Assembly: GCA_900317935.1 (NCBI GenBank)
Contig: ONIU01000015.1
Coordinates: forward strand, 1-42,448
Length of the DNA: 42,448 nt
From: an uncultured bacterium
Lineage (GTDB): Bacteria > Muiribacteriota > Ozemobacteria > Ozemobacterales > Ozemobacteraceae
Direction: 5' to 3'
Each line of letters opens with the position of its first letter. Positions within the stretch are counted from its first letter, which is position 1. This document shows, piece after piece, positions 1 to 8,667 of this stretch. A model generated the notes under the pieces. The model searched no databases, had not been told where the DNA came from, and was given only the letters and a program-made list of their open reading frames with translations. Position numbers and translations under genes: made by a program.

Positions 1-426
1 ACAGCTGGTAATGATCTAGAAAATCAGCTTAATGAGCAGAAACGTATGAACAAAGAAATGCGTGAAATGCTCATAGACATTCAGAATGCTAAGAGTAATA
101 CTAGTCCTGCATCTAATAAAAAAGTTATTGTTCCTTCTAAGGCTGATGGTCCTGTTCCAGCCAATATATCAGCAAAACCAGCAAAATCAGCAACAAAAGT
201 AATGCTTAATCCATTAGATGTTGATTCTGCTGCTCTTCCAGAAATTGATTCTGAAATAGATCAAAAGTTTAAAAAGAATATAGTTTGTCCCTTTAATCTT
301 GATAGAAATCCTTTTGCTTCCCCAGAAGCAGTAACAGCAGTATCTGATGTTGATGAAAATATCAGTTTCCCAGGTCATTCCGTAATTTGTAACCCGATTC
401 TGCCTTACGTTTTTCTTAATTCTTAA
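1..426 (+). CDS. 3' end of an unrecognised coiled-coil protein (partial)
   Basis: The reading frame is open from base 1, so this is the last 141 codons of a gene that starts left of the window; the ATG at 46 is internal. The first 30 or so residues are charged and heptad-like, suggesting a coiled coil. A Lys/Ala/Pro/Ser-rich linker follows, then a short segment containing CPFNLDRNPFASPEAV. A coiled coil plus Pro-rich linker plus short C-terminal domain occurs in pilus or secretion-system accessory proteins, but no diagnostic motif is visible and no function is assigned. The tail after about codon 125 is hydrophobic and may be a degenerate end. Confidence 0.6.
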   Translation, partial: TAGNDLENQLNEQKRMNKEMREMLIDIQNAKSNTSPASNKKVIVPSKADGPVPANISAKPAKSATKVMLNPLDVDSAALPEIDSEIDQKFKKNIVCPFNLDRNPFASPEAVTAVSDVDENISFPGHSVICNPILPYVFLNS

Positions 427-577
427 CCCCTCTCATACCAACTAAGAGAAGCTTGGCTCTTCGCTCTATGCTCTTTTGCTCTATGTTCTAAAATAAAAAA
501 AACTGCTTCTTAATTTTCGTTAGATATACGCCGATATTGATAGCAGAATATAAAATAGAAAATAAGGAGCATTTCAA
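427..577. other. Intergenic region with degenerate CT-rich repeat
   Basis: No gene is visible. Bases about 445-490 contain near-repeats of the phrase ctctatgctctt/ctctatgttct and an AAGCTTGG core. The CT-rich, gene-free character resembles the tracts at 9419-9458 and 17135-17260. A ribosome binding site (AAGGAG, about 564-569) for the next gene closes the region. Confidence 0.45.
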
Positions 578-1663
578 ATGAGGCAAAGTATCAAAGCCGC
601 AGGGCTAGCATCCCTGTTACTTTTGAGCTTGACAGATCTATCAGCAGAACCCTTGGTTAAGGGATTCTTTGTTGAAAAACTTCCTGCTAATTCTCTTAGT
701 CAAGCTTTAGCACCAGGCAAAGGATTGGTTCTTGCTCACGTTTTGAATCAAAGCGCAGAAGCAATTACTACTGGAAGCTATCAAGTCGGAGTTCAAATAG
801 AAGATAAAGGGATGGTAAAGACTTATTCCCTTTCACCCAAAGATTCTATAACTCCAGGCGCATTGAAAACATTTCGTCTGGCTGTTCCTATAGATGGAGT
901 AGACAAAAATACCGGTGTATTCAGAGTTTTTAGCCGTATTAATGGTATTACCACATGGTCTGATAAATACTCTTTCTTGCAAGGTATTCACTCTTCAAAA
1001 GATAAGAATGGAATAACTACTCTATATACAGAAGCACCAGTTGCAAATGAAGATAGAATTGTTCCAAAGAAGGAAGTCCCGTTTGAAACAGAAAGCTCCT
1101 CTGTTGAAAAAGCAAAAGTTGAAAAAGCTACAAATATAAATGATTTGCAAATTGCTGCAGAAAAAGCAGCAAAGAACCTTCCAAGCAAGGTTGAAAAAGA
1201 AGTTAAGACAGCAGAAAACAAGGTTAAGACAGAAACAGCCAAGGCTCAGAAAAGTGTAGAAACTAAGAAAGAATTAGTAACTGCTTCCGCTAAGTCTTCA
1301 GTTTCTGAACAGACAAAAACAGTTGCTGATACTGTTAAAGCTGTGAAGGAAAAGAAAGAAGCCCAGGTTTCAAAAGCTACAGATAAAGTAAAAGAAAAGA
1401 CTACTGTTGCGGCTGCTGAAGCAAAGGCTACTGTAAATCGCAAAATCAATCCCTCTGAGTTCAAAAAGCTTAGAACAATGGATGAAGAACTTATTATTTA
1501 CGTAGTAAAAAGCGGTGATACTCTGAAATCCATTTCAGAAAACTATTATGGAACTGCCGCAAAAGAACGTGTTATAGCAGACTTGAATTTCATTGAAAAA
1601 TCATCTGCTGTAAGAGTTGGCGAAGAAATCATTGTTGAAGTAAGACCTTTAAGTAAAAGTTGA
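578..1663 (+). CDS. Secreted LysM-domain protein
   Basis: The 361-residue product starts with a Sec-type signal peptide (Arg/Lys, then a Leu-rich core, cleavage near LSA-EP at about residue 23). Residues 25-140 form a beta-rich globular region of no recognised family. Residues about 170-295 are Lys/Glu/Ala-rich and predicted to be helical or coiled. Residues about 303-356 are a LysM domain (YVVKSGDTLKSISENYYG, ending in VGEEIIV), known to bind peptidoglycan N-acetylglucosamine. An AAGGAG ribosome binding site precedes the ATG. The SNF2 helicase gene starts 12 bases downstream, so the two are probably co-transcribed despite unrelated locations in the cell. LysM is clear; the N-terminal function is unknown. 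Confidence 0.85.
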   Translation: MRQSIKAAGLASLLLLSLTDLSAEPLVKGFFVEKLPANSLSQALAPGKGLVLAHVLNQSAEAITTGSYQVGVQIEDKGMVKTYSLSPKDSITPGALKTFRLAVPIDGVDKNTGVFRVFSRINGITTWSDKYSFLQGIHSSKDKNGITTLYTEAPVANEDRIVPKKEVPFETESSSVEKAKVEKATNINDLQIAAEKAAKNLPSKVEKEVKTAENKVKTETAKAQKSVETKKELVTASAKSSVSEQTKTVADTVKAVKEKKEAQVSKATDKVKEKTTVAAAEAKATVNRKINPSEFKKLRTMDEELIIYVVKSGDTLKSISENYYGTAAKERVIADLNFIEKSSAVRVGEEIIVEVRPLSKS

Positions 1664-1675
1664 GGAGATTGATAA

Positions 1676-3811
1676 ATGAATCCTAGTTCTCTATTAAAAA
1701 CCAGAGCTGAAAAAGCTCCTTTGATAAAGTGTGAATCTCATTCTGAAGGAAGTTTTACTTTCCAGATTAAGGGAAAGGCTTTCCAGCAGGGGTATTTGTT
1801 CATGAATCCTCAAATGAAAGCACTGTTCCCATATAAAGGTGAATTAGTCTCAATCACATTTATTGATGACAACGAAGTAACTCATTCTGCTATTTACCAG
1901 AAAATGCGCGGTTATATGGTTTGTCTCACTTTCGGTGAATGGTGGGAAAGAAACCATGTAAAAGAAGGCGATAGTGTTACAATTGAAGTTGTAGATCTTA
2001 TGACAAAGACTTACAGGCTCAAACTTAACAACGGTAAGCCTGAAGTCGCAGAAGTTCCTGAAGAAGTTGAATTCAAATTTGCCTCATCTATAGACTCAAC
2101 TATTACTTATGATGAACAGAATCTTAATGTTCTTAGAAGCATTGTAAACTGTGATTTCTCTCCTTATGCAGAAACAAAGCTTGTTCAGAAATGCCATGAA
2201 TTGGAAAGCGGAATTGGCTCCAATGAACTCATAGCCTTAAAGAGCTGCTTTGGTGTCAGTGCTTATGAACACCAGCTTAATACTGCTCATGCTGTTATAG
2301 AAAAACTTAACGGTCGTGCTCTTCTCGCTGATGAAGTTGGTCTTGGTAAAACAATAGAAGCCGGTCTAATTCTTAAAGAATACTTGCTCAGAGGAATGGT
2401 AAAGAGAGTTCTTATTCTTACTCCAGCATCATTGATTACTCAGTGGCAGGAAGAACTTAAGACAAAGTTCGGTTTGAATTTCAAGAATCATCAGGAAATT
2501 ACAGACTGGGAAGATTCAGACCTGGTTATTGCATCTCTTGATACAGCAAAAAGTCAGAAAAATCAGAGCAACGTTCAGAAGATTAAATATGATTTGTTGA
2601 TTGTTGATGAAGCTCATAAGCTGAAGAACAAGAAAACAAAGAATTGGCAGTTTGTTAATTCTATTAATACCAAGTATTTGCTTATGCTCACAGCAACACC
2701 GATTCAGAATGATATGATAGAACTCTTCAATCTAATCTCGATTCTGAAGCCAGGTCACCTTTCTACTGTTCAAAAGTTCAAAGATGATTTCCTGACAGAA
2801 CACGACAAGAGATTGCCGAAGAATTCTTCAAAACTTCGTGAAATGCTTTCTGAAATAATGATCAGACACAGAAGAGCAGATACTCTTATTAAGTTCCCAC
2901 AAAGATTTGTTCATACTTATTCTATTGATTTGAATGATGATGAAGCAGCTCTTTATCGTGAATTAACTGATTTTATCAGGAAAAAGTATTTCACACTTCC
3001 TACTCACAAGAATCCTCGCGGTATCAATAGATTAACTCTTATTCTTTTGCAGAAGCTTATGGGTAGTTCTGCTTATGCATTGACCAAAGCTCTTGAAAAG
3101 ATGATTGCCAGCAATTTCTATAAAGATGATTTTGATGAATCATTGCAGAAACTTCTCGAAATGGCCAGAAATGTAAAGCATTCTAAAAAAGGTCAGGTTC
3201 TTCTGGAAATCATCAAAAACGTGAAAGAAAAAGTTATTATATTCACTCAGTTCAGAGGAACTCAGGATTATATCGTTAAGAATCTTGAAAAAGAAGGTTA
3301 TTCTGTAGCTGTATTCAATGGTCAGATGTCACAGGCCGAAAAAGACAAATGCATCGAAGACTTCAGAAACAACAAGCAAATACTTGTATCTACTGAATCA
3401 GGCGGTGAAGGTCGTAACCTGCAGTTCTGTAAATTCCTTGTAAACTTTGATTTACCTTGGAATCCAATGAGAATAGAACAGAGAATTGGTCGTATTCACA
3501 GATTAGGTCAGAATGATGATGTTCATATTATCAATCTTAGCGCAAAAGATACTATTGAATCTTATGTTCTTGAACTTCTTGATAAAAAGATTAACCTCTT
3601 CAGACTTATCATTGGCGAATTGGAAATGATTCTCGGCAATATGCAGTCTAAGAGAACTCTTGAACAGATTATTATTGATATCGTAACAATGTCACCTAAC
3701 CAGGATGCTATGAAACGCAAGTTCGCAACTCTTGGAAACAAGCTTGAAAAGGCACTTCAGACTCATAATGAGATCACAAAGGCCCAGGAGGAAATATTCA
3801 ATGGAGAATGA
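1676..3811 (+). CDS. SNF2/RapA-like helicase-ATPase
   Basis: This 711-residue superfamily 2 ATPase has motif I (LLADEVGLGKTIEAG, residues about 215-229), motif II (DEAH, about 311-314), motif III (TATP), and a C-terminal helicase half with STESGGEGRNLQF (about 572-584) and the Arg-finger motif VI (MRIEQRIGRIHRLGQ, about 598-612). The DEAH plus RIGRIHRLGQ combination is typical of the RapA/HepA branch of bacterial SNF2 proteins, which recycle RNA polymerase. Residues 1-130 are beta-rich and could match the RapA N-terminal region. It is shorter than E. coli RapA, and the C-terminal part appears to be supplied by the next gene, which overlaps this one by 11 bases. RapA-like function is inferred. 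Confidence 0.85.
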   Translation: MNPSSLLKTRAEKAPLIKCESHSEGSFTFQIKGKAFQQGYLFMNPQMKALFPYKGELVSITFIDDNEVTHSAIYQKMRGYMVCLTFGEWWERNHVKEGDSVTIEVVDLMTKTYRLKLNNGKPEVAEVPEEVEFKFASSIDSTITYDEQNLNVLRSIVNCDFSPYAETKLVQKCHELESGIGSNELIALKSCFGVSAYEHQLNTAHAVIEKLNGRALLADEVGLGKTIEAGLILKEYLLRGMVKRVLILTPASLITQWQEELKTKFGLNFKNHQEITDWEDSDLVIASLDTAKSQKNQSNVQKIKYDLLIVDEAHKLKNKKTKNWQFVNSINTKYLLMLTATPIQNDMIELFNLISILKPGHLSTVQKFKDDFLTEHDKRLPKNSSKLREMLSEIMIRHRRADTLIKFPQRFVHTYSIDLNDDEAALYRELTDFIRKKYFTLPTHKNPRGINRLTLILLQKLMGSSAYALTKALEKMIASNFYKDDFDESLQKLLEMARNVKHSKKGQVLLEIIKNVKEKVIIFTQFRGTQDYIVKNLEKEGYSVAVFNGQMSQAEKDKCIEDFRNNKQILVSTESGGEGRNLQFCKFLVNFDLPWNPMRIEQRIGRIHRLGQNDDVHIINLSAKDTIESYVLELLDKKINLFRLIIGELEMILGNMQSKRTLEQIIIDIVTMSPNQDAMKRKFATLGNKLEKALQTHNEITKAQEEIFNGE

Positions 3812-4700
3812 TATTCAACAGCTGGTCTTAGCCTACTTTAATATGCAGGGTATTAAATGTAAGGAAGCTGAAGAAAATGTCTGGGTCGCTCAAATTCCTG
3901 AAAAAGACCAGAAATTCTATAATTGCGGTGAAACTTTACGCTTTACTTTTAACAGAGAAAAGGCAGAATTATATCGTGATATAGAAATGATCAGCGAAGG
4001 CTCTTTCTTATTCAGAAAGATTGTAGAAAAACTTGGCTCAACACCTAAAGTAAGCAGAGTTTTCTTTGGTCATCAGCCCACAGTTCCAGAAGATTCTGGT
4101 TTAAAGTCTCTTGCAGAAAAAATGCATTATAAGACTACTGTAGCTTTTAATTTCAAAGTCAGTATTGATTGCGACCAGAAGAATGACAAGCTTTATTCGG
4201 TAGTTGAAGACGGTAAAGATGCTTCCTTGAAAGTAGAAAACAAACTCTTTACTCTTGATTTAAATGATTTTTCTGAAGAACCAGACCCAAGAATCAAATT
4301 GGATGAACCTGGTCCTGAAGTATTAAAGAAATATTTGATTGCCTGTCAGGAATTGGAAAAGTCAATACAGGATGAAGTCGATAAATATCGTAAGATAGGA
4401 ATAGAAAAATGTCGTGAAGACATGAAAGTTTTCGATGACTATCTCAATGAGCAGAAGGCTGAACTTCTTCAGAAAAAAGAAAATGTTAGTTTTCATCTAT
4501 ACTTTTTCCAAAAGGAAGAAGAAATAGATAAACTCATTAATAATCTTGAAGAAGAACGAAAAAGAAAACTTAGCGAATTAGAAGACAAATACAAGGTAAA
4601 AGTTAATATCAGTTTAATTAATGCATTATTGCTTTGTGTTCCTGAATCTGGAACCAGTAAAACAAGCGGTTCTGCTGCTAAAGTTGTTAAACTGAAATAA
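3801..4700 (+). CDS. Coiled-coil partner of the SNF2 helicase
   Basis: I place the start at the ATG at 3801 because an AGGAGG ribosome binding site (3786-3791) lies at proper spacing and the start overlaps the helicase stop by 11 bases, a mark of translational coupling; an in-frame ATG at 3732 lies inside the helicase gene. The 299-residue product has an N-terminal alpha/beta part (to about residue 150), a Glu/Lys-rich coiled coil (about 165-265), and a hydrophobic C-terminal segment. No catalytic motif is seen. Helicase and partner together are about the size of a one-piece RapA-type protein whose C-terminal part is helical, so this is probably the detached C-terminal half; that is inference. 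Confidence 0.7.
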   Translation: MENDIQQLVLAYFNMQGIKCKEAEENVWVAQIPEKDQKFYNCGETLRFTFNREKAELYRDIEMISEGSFLFRKIVEKLGSTPKVSRVFFGHQPTVPEDSGLKSLAEKMHYKTTVAFNFKVSIDCDQKNDKLYSVVEDGKDASLKVENKLFTLDLNDFSEEPDPRIKLDEPGPEVLKKYLIACQELEKSIQDEVDKYRKIGIEKCREDMKVFDDYLNEQKAELLQKKENVSFHLYFFQKEEEIDKLINNLEEERKRKLSELEDKYKVKVNISLINALLLCVPESGTSKTSGSAAKVVKLK

Positions 4701-4730
4701 ATATAGTTTGTTTATCTAATTATCAATTTT

Positions 4731-4760
4731 AAAAAAATACGGCAAAAGCCGTATTTTTTT
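4731..4760 (+). terminator. Rho-independent terminator of the LysM/helicase operon
   Basis: A near-perfect stem (AAAAATACGGC / GCCGTATTTTT) with an AAAA loop runs straight into a T tract. It lies 30 bases after the coiled-coil gene and ends the 578-4700 operon. Confidence 0.9.
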
Positions 4761-4780
4761 ATTTTTTTATTTTTTTTATA

Positions 4781-4789
4781 TGCTATAAT
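4781..4789 (+). promoter_or_regulatory. Extended -10 promoter TGCTATAAT
   Basis: A perfect extended -10 (TGnTATAAT) sits 34 bases before the next start. The -35 position is a T tract without consensus, which extended -10 promoters tolerate. The same TGCTATAAT recurs at 25636-25644. Confidence 0.65.
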
Positions 4790-4822
4790 CTAAAAAATAA
4801 GCTTTGTTTCGGAGGTATTATT

Positions 4823-5125
4823 ATGTTTTTTAAACAGGTAGTAATTCTCTTTATTGTATTAGGTATTCTCGGATATGCGTTCGGTGATTATATTTTCTAT
4901 GAGCAGGGGCATTATATGATGAAGAATCAATACCCTATTCCAGCATATGAAGCATTCGAAAGACTGGTGAAGTATTATCCTAAGAGCAGGTTTGCAAAAG
5001 AAGCAAGGGCTAATATGGAGAAATTACGCAATGGAAATGGTGATCTTAATAAACTATTAGAAAAGAACGAAGCTGAATTTACTAAAACACAGAAGGAACG
5101 AGAAAAAATAGAATCATTTAGATAA
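4823..5125 (+). CDS. Small membrane-anchored TPR-like protein
   Basis: The 100-residue product has an N-terminal hydrophobic helix (residues about 4-22, VVILFIVLGILGYAFG), then one TPR-like helical hairpin of the type found in outer-membrane assembly and YbgF-like proteins (AYEAFERLVKYYPKSRFAKEA, about 39-59), then a charged helix. It starts behind a GGAGG ribosome binding site. A single TPR is too little to assign a function; a scaffold or periplasmic adaptor is possible. The next gene follows after about 50 bases and may share the promoter at 4781. Confidence 0.75.
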   Translation: MFFKQVVILFIVLGILGYAFGDYIFYEQGHYMMKNQYPIPAYEAFERLVKYYPKSRFAKEARANMEKLRNGNGDLNKLLEKNEAEFTKTQKEREKIESFR

Positions 5126-5176
5126 GCAAAAGATGTCCTCTAATTGCTACTTAAATGAGTCTTTGAGAGAAAACTG

Positions 5177-6343
5177 ATGAAAAAAAGATTATTTTGTTTA
5201 TTGATACTTATGTTTGCAATGGCTAGAAACTGTTCTTTTGCAGACAAGATTTGCCCTACCTGTGAAACAATATTTGAAGATAATATTAAATTCTGTCCTA
5301 ATGATGGAACAAAGCTTAATGAGATTTCCAAAAAAGATATAGTGCCCTTTGAATTAAAATCCTTGCCAGAAGGGGCTATGGTCTCTATGAATGGAGAACA
5401 AATTTATAAAAGCAGTATAGATTTAAGAGTAGGAAGGACTTATAAATTAGAAATAAATGCTGAAGGCTATAAGAAAACCATTTTCATAATATCCCCTCAA
5501 GAGTCTGGCAAAATTATTCTGGAGCCATGTTTGTTCCCTTTGAGCCCGGAAGAAATGCGTCATGCTAAGATTGATGCTATTGCTGATGTTCAGTATGGAG
5601 ACATGATTGAAGTAAAAGAAGGGGTTTATTCTGTTGGAAGCAATAGAGGCAATTTAGATGAAAAACCGGTTAGACGTTATAATACCAACGGTTTTTGGAT
5701 AGATAGAACAGAAGTAACCTGTGCTCAGTATAAGAAATTTCTTGAAGATGTAGAAAAATATGGTCATAAATGGTGCCATCCTAATGAATCCAAAAATAAG
5801 GATCATGTTCCTTACCATACCTATGCTTGGGCTTTAAAATACAGTTGGGTCAATGGTCAGCCTCCCCATGGTATGGATGATTACCCAGTAGTATTGGTTG
5901 ACTGGTTTGATGCTTACGCCTATGCAAATTGGGCAGGGAAGCGTTTGCCTACAGAAAATGAATGGGAAATCTCAGCAAGAGGAGTAGACGCTAGTGAGTA
6001 TCCTTGGGGTAATGCTTTTGGATTAGATAAATGCAATGTGGGAGAAGGTCCAATGCCAGTTGGCTCTTTCCCAAAAGGAGCAACACCTTCAGGTATTCTC
6101 GACCTAGCCGGCAATGTTAGTGAATGGACAGCTACTGCATATGATCCAAAACCAGGTAATGCCTATAATTTCGGTGGGAAATATGGTTTGCCGATTGTTA
6201 AAGGCGGATCCTGGGATGATAATGCTAAAGGATGTCGTTCTTCTGCTCGTGATAGTAAAAGAAGTCCGTATCACAGAAGCACTACTGTAGGTTTTCGCTG
6301 TGTAAGCGATCATGCTCCCAATTTATTAAAACCAGGAAAATAA
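5177..6343 (+). CDS. Secreted zinc-ribbon / PEGA / SUMF1-fold protein
   Basis: The product has 388 residues. A signal peptide (1-22) is followed by a zinc-ribbon-like knuckle (CPTCETIFEDNIKFCPNDG, 26-44), where the fourth ligand position is Asp rather than Cys. A PEGA-type beta module follows (about 58-118), then a formylglycine-generating-enzyme (SUMF1) fold from about 143 with ENEWEISARG, DLAGNVSEW, KGGSWDD and VGFRCV. The segment after KGGSW carries only one Cys (GCRSSARD) before GFRC, so the two catalytic cysteines of true FGE are not both present. It is therefore probably a non-sulfatase SUMF1 protein with a binding or structural role. It heads a tightly packed run that continues into a thioredoxin-fold protein and an ABC exporter. 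Confidence 0.85.
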   Translation: MKKRLFCLLILMFAMARNCSFADKICPTCETIFEDNIKFCPNDGTKLNEISKKDIVPFELKSLPEGAMVSMNGEQIYKSSIDLRVGRTYKLEINAEGYKKTIFIISPQESGKIILEPCLFPLSPEEMRHAKIDAIADVQYGDMIEVKEGVYSVGSNRGNLDEKPVRRYNTNGFWIDRTEVTCAQYKKFLEDVEKYGHKWCHPNESKNKDHVPYHTYAWALKYSWVNGQPPHGMDDYPVVLVDWFDAYAYANWAGKRLPTENEWEISARGVDASEYPWGNAFGLDKCNVGEGPMPVGSFPKGATPSGILDLAGNVSEWTATAYDPKPGNAYNFGGKYGLPIVKGGSWDDNAKGCRSSARDSKRSPYHRSTTVGFRCVSDHAPNLLKPGK

Positions 6344-6355
6344 TCTTAACTAATT

Positions 6356-6955
6356 ATGCTTATCTCATTTGATTCTTCTGATATTAATTTTTATTTCAGC
6401 TTTCAAGACCCATATTGCTATCTGGCTTGGGTTTTACTTCAGAACAGTCTTAAAGATTTTGACAGTATAAAGGTAAAACCCATAAATATAGGACTTAATC
6501 CTTCAAATAATAAGTTCAGCTATAGAGAATCCTGGGGTGGCATGCGCTGGCTTAGATTAGCTAAAGAAGCTCAATCTCTCGGTATTACTATAAATAAGCC
6601 ATTGGAAATAGTATCTGAAAATCTTACTGCAAGATGTATTCCCAATTATGGGGCTAGTGGTGCGGAATATTACATTTCTTCGATTTTTAAAGCAGAATTT
6701 ACTAATAATATAGATATTTCTATAACTCATTCCCTCAGATACTTTTTGCAAAGCGAAGGAAATGATTCAGAAGTTTTGGTAAACGCATCAAATGATCCAA
6801 AGACCTTAGAGGCTTTTGAAGCTCAGACTGATTTCTGGGGTAAGAAGCGTATCAGAGCAATACCTACAATTGAAGTTGGAAATGAACGTATTGCTGGTTA
6901 TATTACAAAAAAACACTTGGAAGACATCTTGCGCTCGTTAACCGATAAAATATGA
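6356..6955 (+). CDS. DsbA/HCCA-isomerase-like thioredoxin-fold protein
   Basis: The 199-residue protein begins with a beta strand and DPYCYLAW (about 18-25), the position where DsbA and 2-hydroxychromene-2-carboxylate isomerase relatives carry their active-site segment. Near the C-terminus RAIPTIEV provides the cis-proline motif of thioredoxin folds. There is no CxxC pair, so disulfide exchange of the classic kind is unlikely; an FrnE/HCCA-isomerase-like role is more plausible. There is no signal peptide, so it is probably cytoplasmic. Its stop overlaps the next start (ATGA), so it is coupled to the ABC permease. Confidence 0.7.
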   Translation: MLISFDSSDINFYFSFQDPYCYLAWVLLQNSLKDFDSIKVKPINIGLNPSNNKFSYRESWGGMRWLRLAKEAQSLGITINKPLEIVSENLTARCIPNYGASGAEYYISSIFKAEFTNNIDISITHSLRYFLQSEGNDSEVLVNASNDPKTLEAFEAQTDFWGKKRIRAIPTIEVGNERIAGYITKKHLEDILRSLTDKI

Positions 6956-8667
6956 ATACATTACTTTTATTAAAACCATCGGTAAAAAAAATAAGGCGAA
7001 TCTTTGCCACAAGAAACAAACTTTTTTTAGTAACTATTTTTGTTTGTGCTGCTTTATTATATGCAGGTATTTACTTTGGAATGGCCAGATTCCTTAGTTA
7101 TGTTAGTAAGGCACCCATAATAGGAGATGCTTTCGGAGCTATCATAGGCGGTTTAATTATCTCTAAATTGTTGGAAATGCTTTTTATGACTTTGTTTTTT
7201 ATGCTGCTGTTCAGCGGAGTTATATCAGCTCTTTCCATACTTTTCTTAGATACGGAACTTCAGCCTCTGATGGTTTCTCCGCAGCCTGTATCAAGAATCT
7301 TTATGTCCAGGTTATTAATGCTCACGTTTGATTCTTCATGGATGGCTGTTATTTTCTTTTTCCCTGTATTTCTTGCTTTTGCTAAGACTTTGAATGCATT
7401 TAGTCTTGCTTATATCTGTTTCCCTATAGCCTTGCTTTGTTTTGTTCTTATTCCTAATATAATAGGGGCGGGGAGTTCTTTGTTAATTGCTGCATTTTTC
7501 CCGATTCGGCAGATGAAAAAAATCTTTCAGTTTTTAGCTATTATAATGCTTACCGGGTTAATATTCTTTATCCGTTCATTAGAAGCTGAAAAATTGCTGA
7601 ATCCATCTCATTTTAAATCTGTAAGCGGCTATCTGATAAGCCTTGATCTTCCTTTGGTAAGATATTCTCCTGCTACTTGGATGCATCAGACTACATTGAA
7701 TTTGTTCTATGGAAGATTCAATGAAGCTTTAAGTAATTTCTGGCCTATACTTATAACAGTTGTTGTTGGGTTAATTATTCTGTGGGTATTGGCGAAGTAT
7801 TTTTATCATTATAGCTGGCAGAGGTCCTGCGAAGCTATGGATAACCAGATTATAGGTTTGGAGTGGCTGAGAAAAATACTTATAAAACCATTTAAGTTTT
7901 TTGCTCCAGATGTCAATGTTATCGCTTCTAAGGAAATAACTATTTTTTTGAGAGATCCAGCAGTATTTTCGCAAATATTCATGATGATGGCTATCATCGT
8001 TATTTATGCATACAATCTGGCTATTTTACCTATAAAAGATGTTCCAACTATGTTTACTCAGGGATTGAACAATGCATTGATATATTTGAATGGACCTTTT
8101 ATCGGTTTTATCGTAGCTTCCATAGGAATGAGATTCGTTTATCCGTCTGTTAGTATGGAAGGAAGAGCTTTTTGGGCTGTTAAGTCATCACCCGTAAGTC
8201 CTAAAAGAGTTCTTTTGATCAAGGTGCTTTTTTATCTTGTGCCGATGATAATACTAGGTTTGATTCTTTGCACCGTTACTAATGCTATTTTTACAGTTTC
8301 TACCCCAGTATTAAGGTGGCTTAGTTATTTTAATGTGCTTTTGATTACAATCGTAATCACTTCATTAGCTATAGGAGTAGGTAGTGTAAATGCGGATTTT
8401 AATGCAGATTCCCCGCTTAAAATTGCTGGTTCTTATGGCGGTTTTATTTATATGATTTTGTCGGGGCTGTATATAGCAAATCTGGTTTTTTTAGAAGCTT
8501 ATCCTATTTATTGCTTTAATTACTCAAGGCAATATTATGTTAGAGGCTTTGGTTCTAACATACTGTTTTTTTTAAGCATTATAGTAATTCTGCTGGCTTC
8601 AGCAGCATGGATGTATTTGCCTATTCGAAAGGGGTTGGATGCAATAGAAGAATATGAGCCAGAATGA
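6952..8667 (+). CDS. ABC exporter permease, ABC-2-like
   Basis: This 571-residue polytopic membrane protein has about a dozen hydrophobic segments in two clusters separated by a soluble stretch (about residues 285-335). It has no solute-binding or ATPase motif. The start overlaps the upstream stop by four bases, and the end overlaps the ATPase gene by 14 bases, so permease and ATPase are made together. The architecture fits putative ABC exporter permeases of the ABC-2 kind. The substrate cannot be read from sequence. Confidence 0.8.
   Translation: MNTLLLLKPSVKKIRRIFATRNKLFLVTIFVCAALLYAGIYFGMARFLSYVSKAPIIGDAFGAIIGGLIISKLLEMLFMTLFFMLLFSGVISALSILFLDTELQPLMVSPQPVSRIFMSRLLMLTFDSSWMAVIFFFPVFLAFAKTLNAFSLAYICFPIALLCFVLIPNIIGAGSSLLIAAFFPIRQMKKIFQFLAIIMLTGLIFFIRSLEAEKLLNPSHFKSVSGYLISLDLPLVRYSPATWMHQTTLNLFYGRFNEALSNFWPILITVVVGLIILWVLAKYFYHYSWQRSCEAMDNQIIGLEWLRKILIKPFKFFAPDVNVIASKEITIFLRDPAVFSQIFMMMAIIVIYAYNLAILPIKDVPTMFTQGLNNALIYLNGPFIGFIVASIGMRFVYPSVSMEGRAFWAVKSSPVSPKRVLLIKVLFYLVPMIILGLILCTVTNAIFTVSTPVLRWLSYFNVLLITIVITSLAIGVGSVNADFNADSPLKIAGSYGGFIYMILSGLYIANLVFLEAYPIYCFNYSRQYYVRGFGSNILFFLSIIVILLASAAWMYLPIRKGLDAIEEYEPE

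Noticed and set aside
988..1464. Two minus-strand frames opposite the LysM protein
   Set aside because: They mirror the Lys/Glu/Ala-rich repeat region; low-complexity sequence gives long open frames on the other strand.
1676..4700. Phage-defence system built on the SNF2 helicase
   Set aside because: DISARM-type and similar systems also need methylase, nuclease or other partners; only a coiled-coil protein and a LysM protein are adjacent, and the helicase has RapA-type motifs.
5177..6343. Active formylglycine-generating enzyme for sulfatases
   Set aside because: The catalytic cysteine pair is incomplete and no sulfatase gene is nearby.
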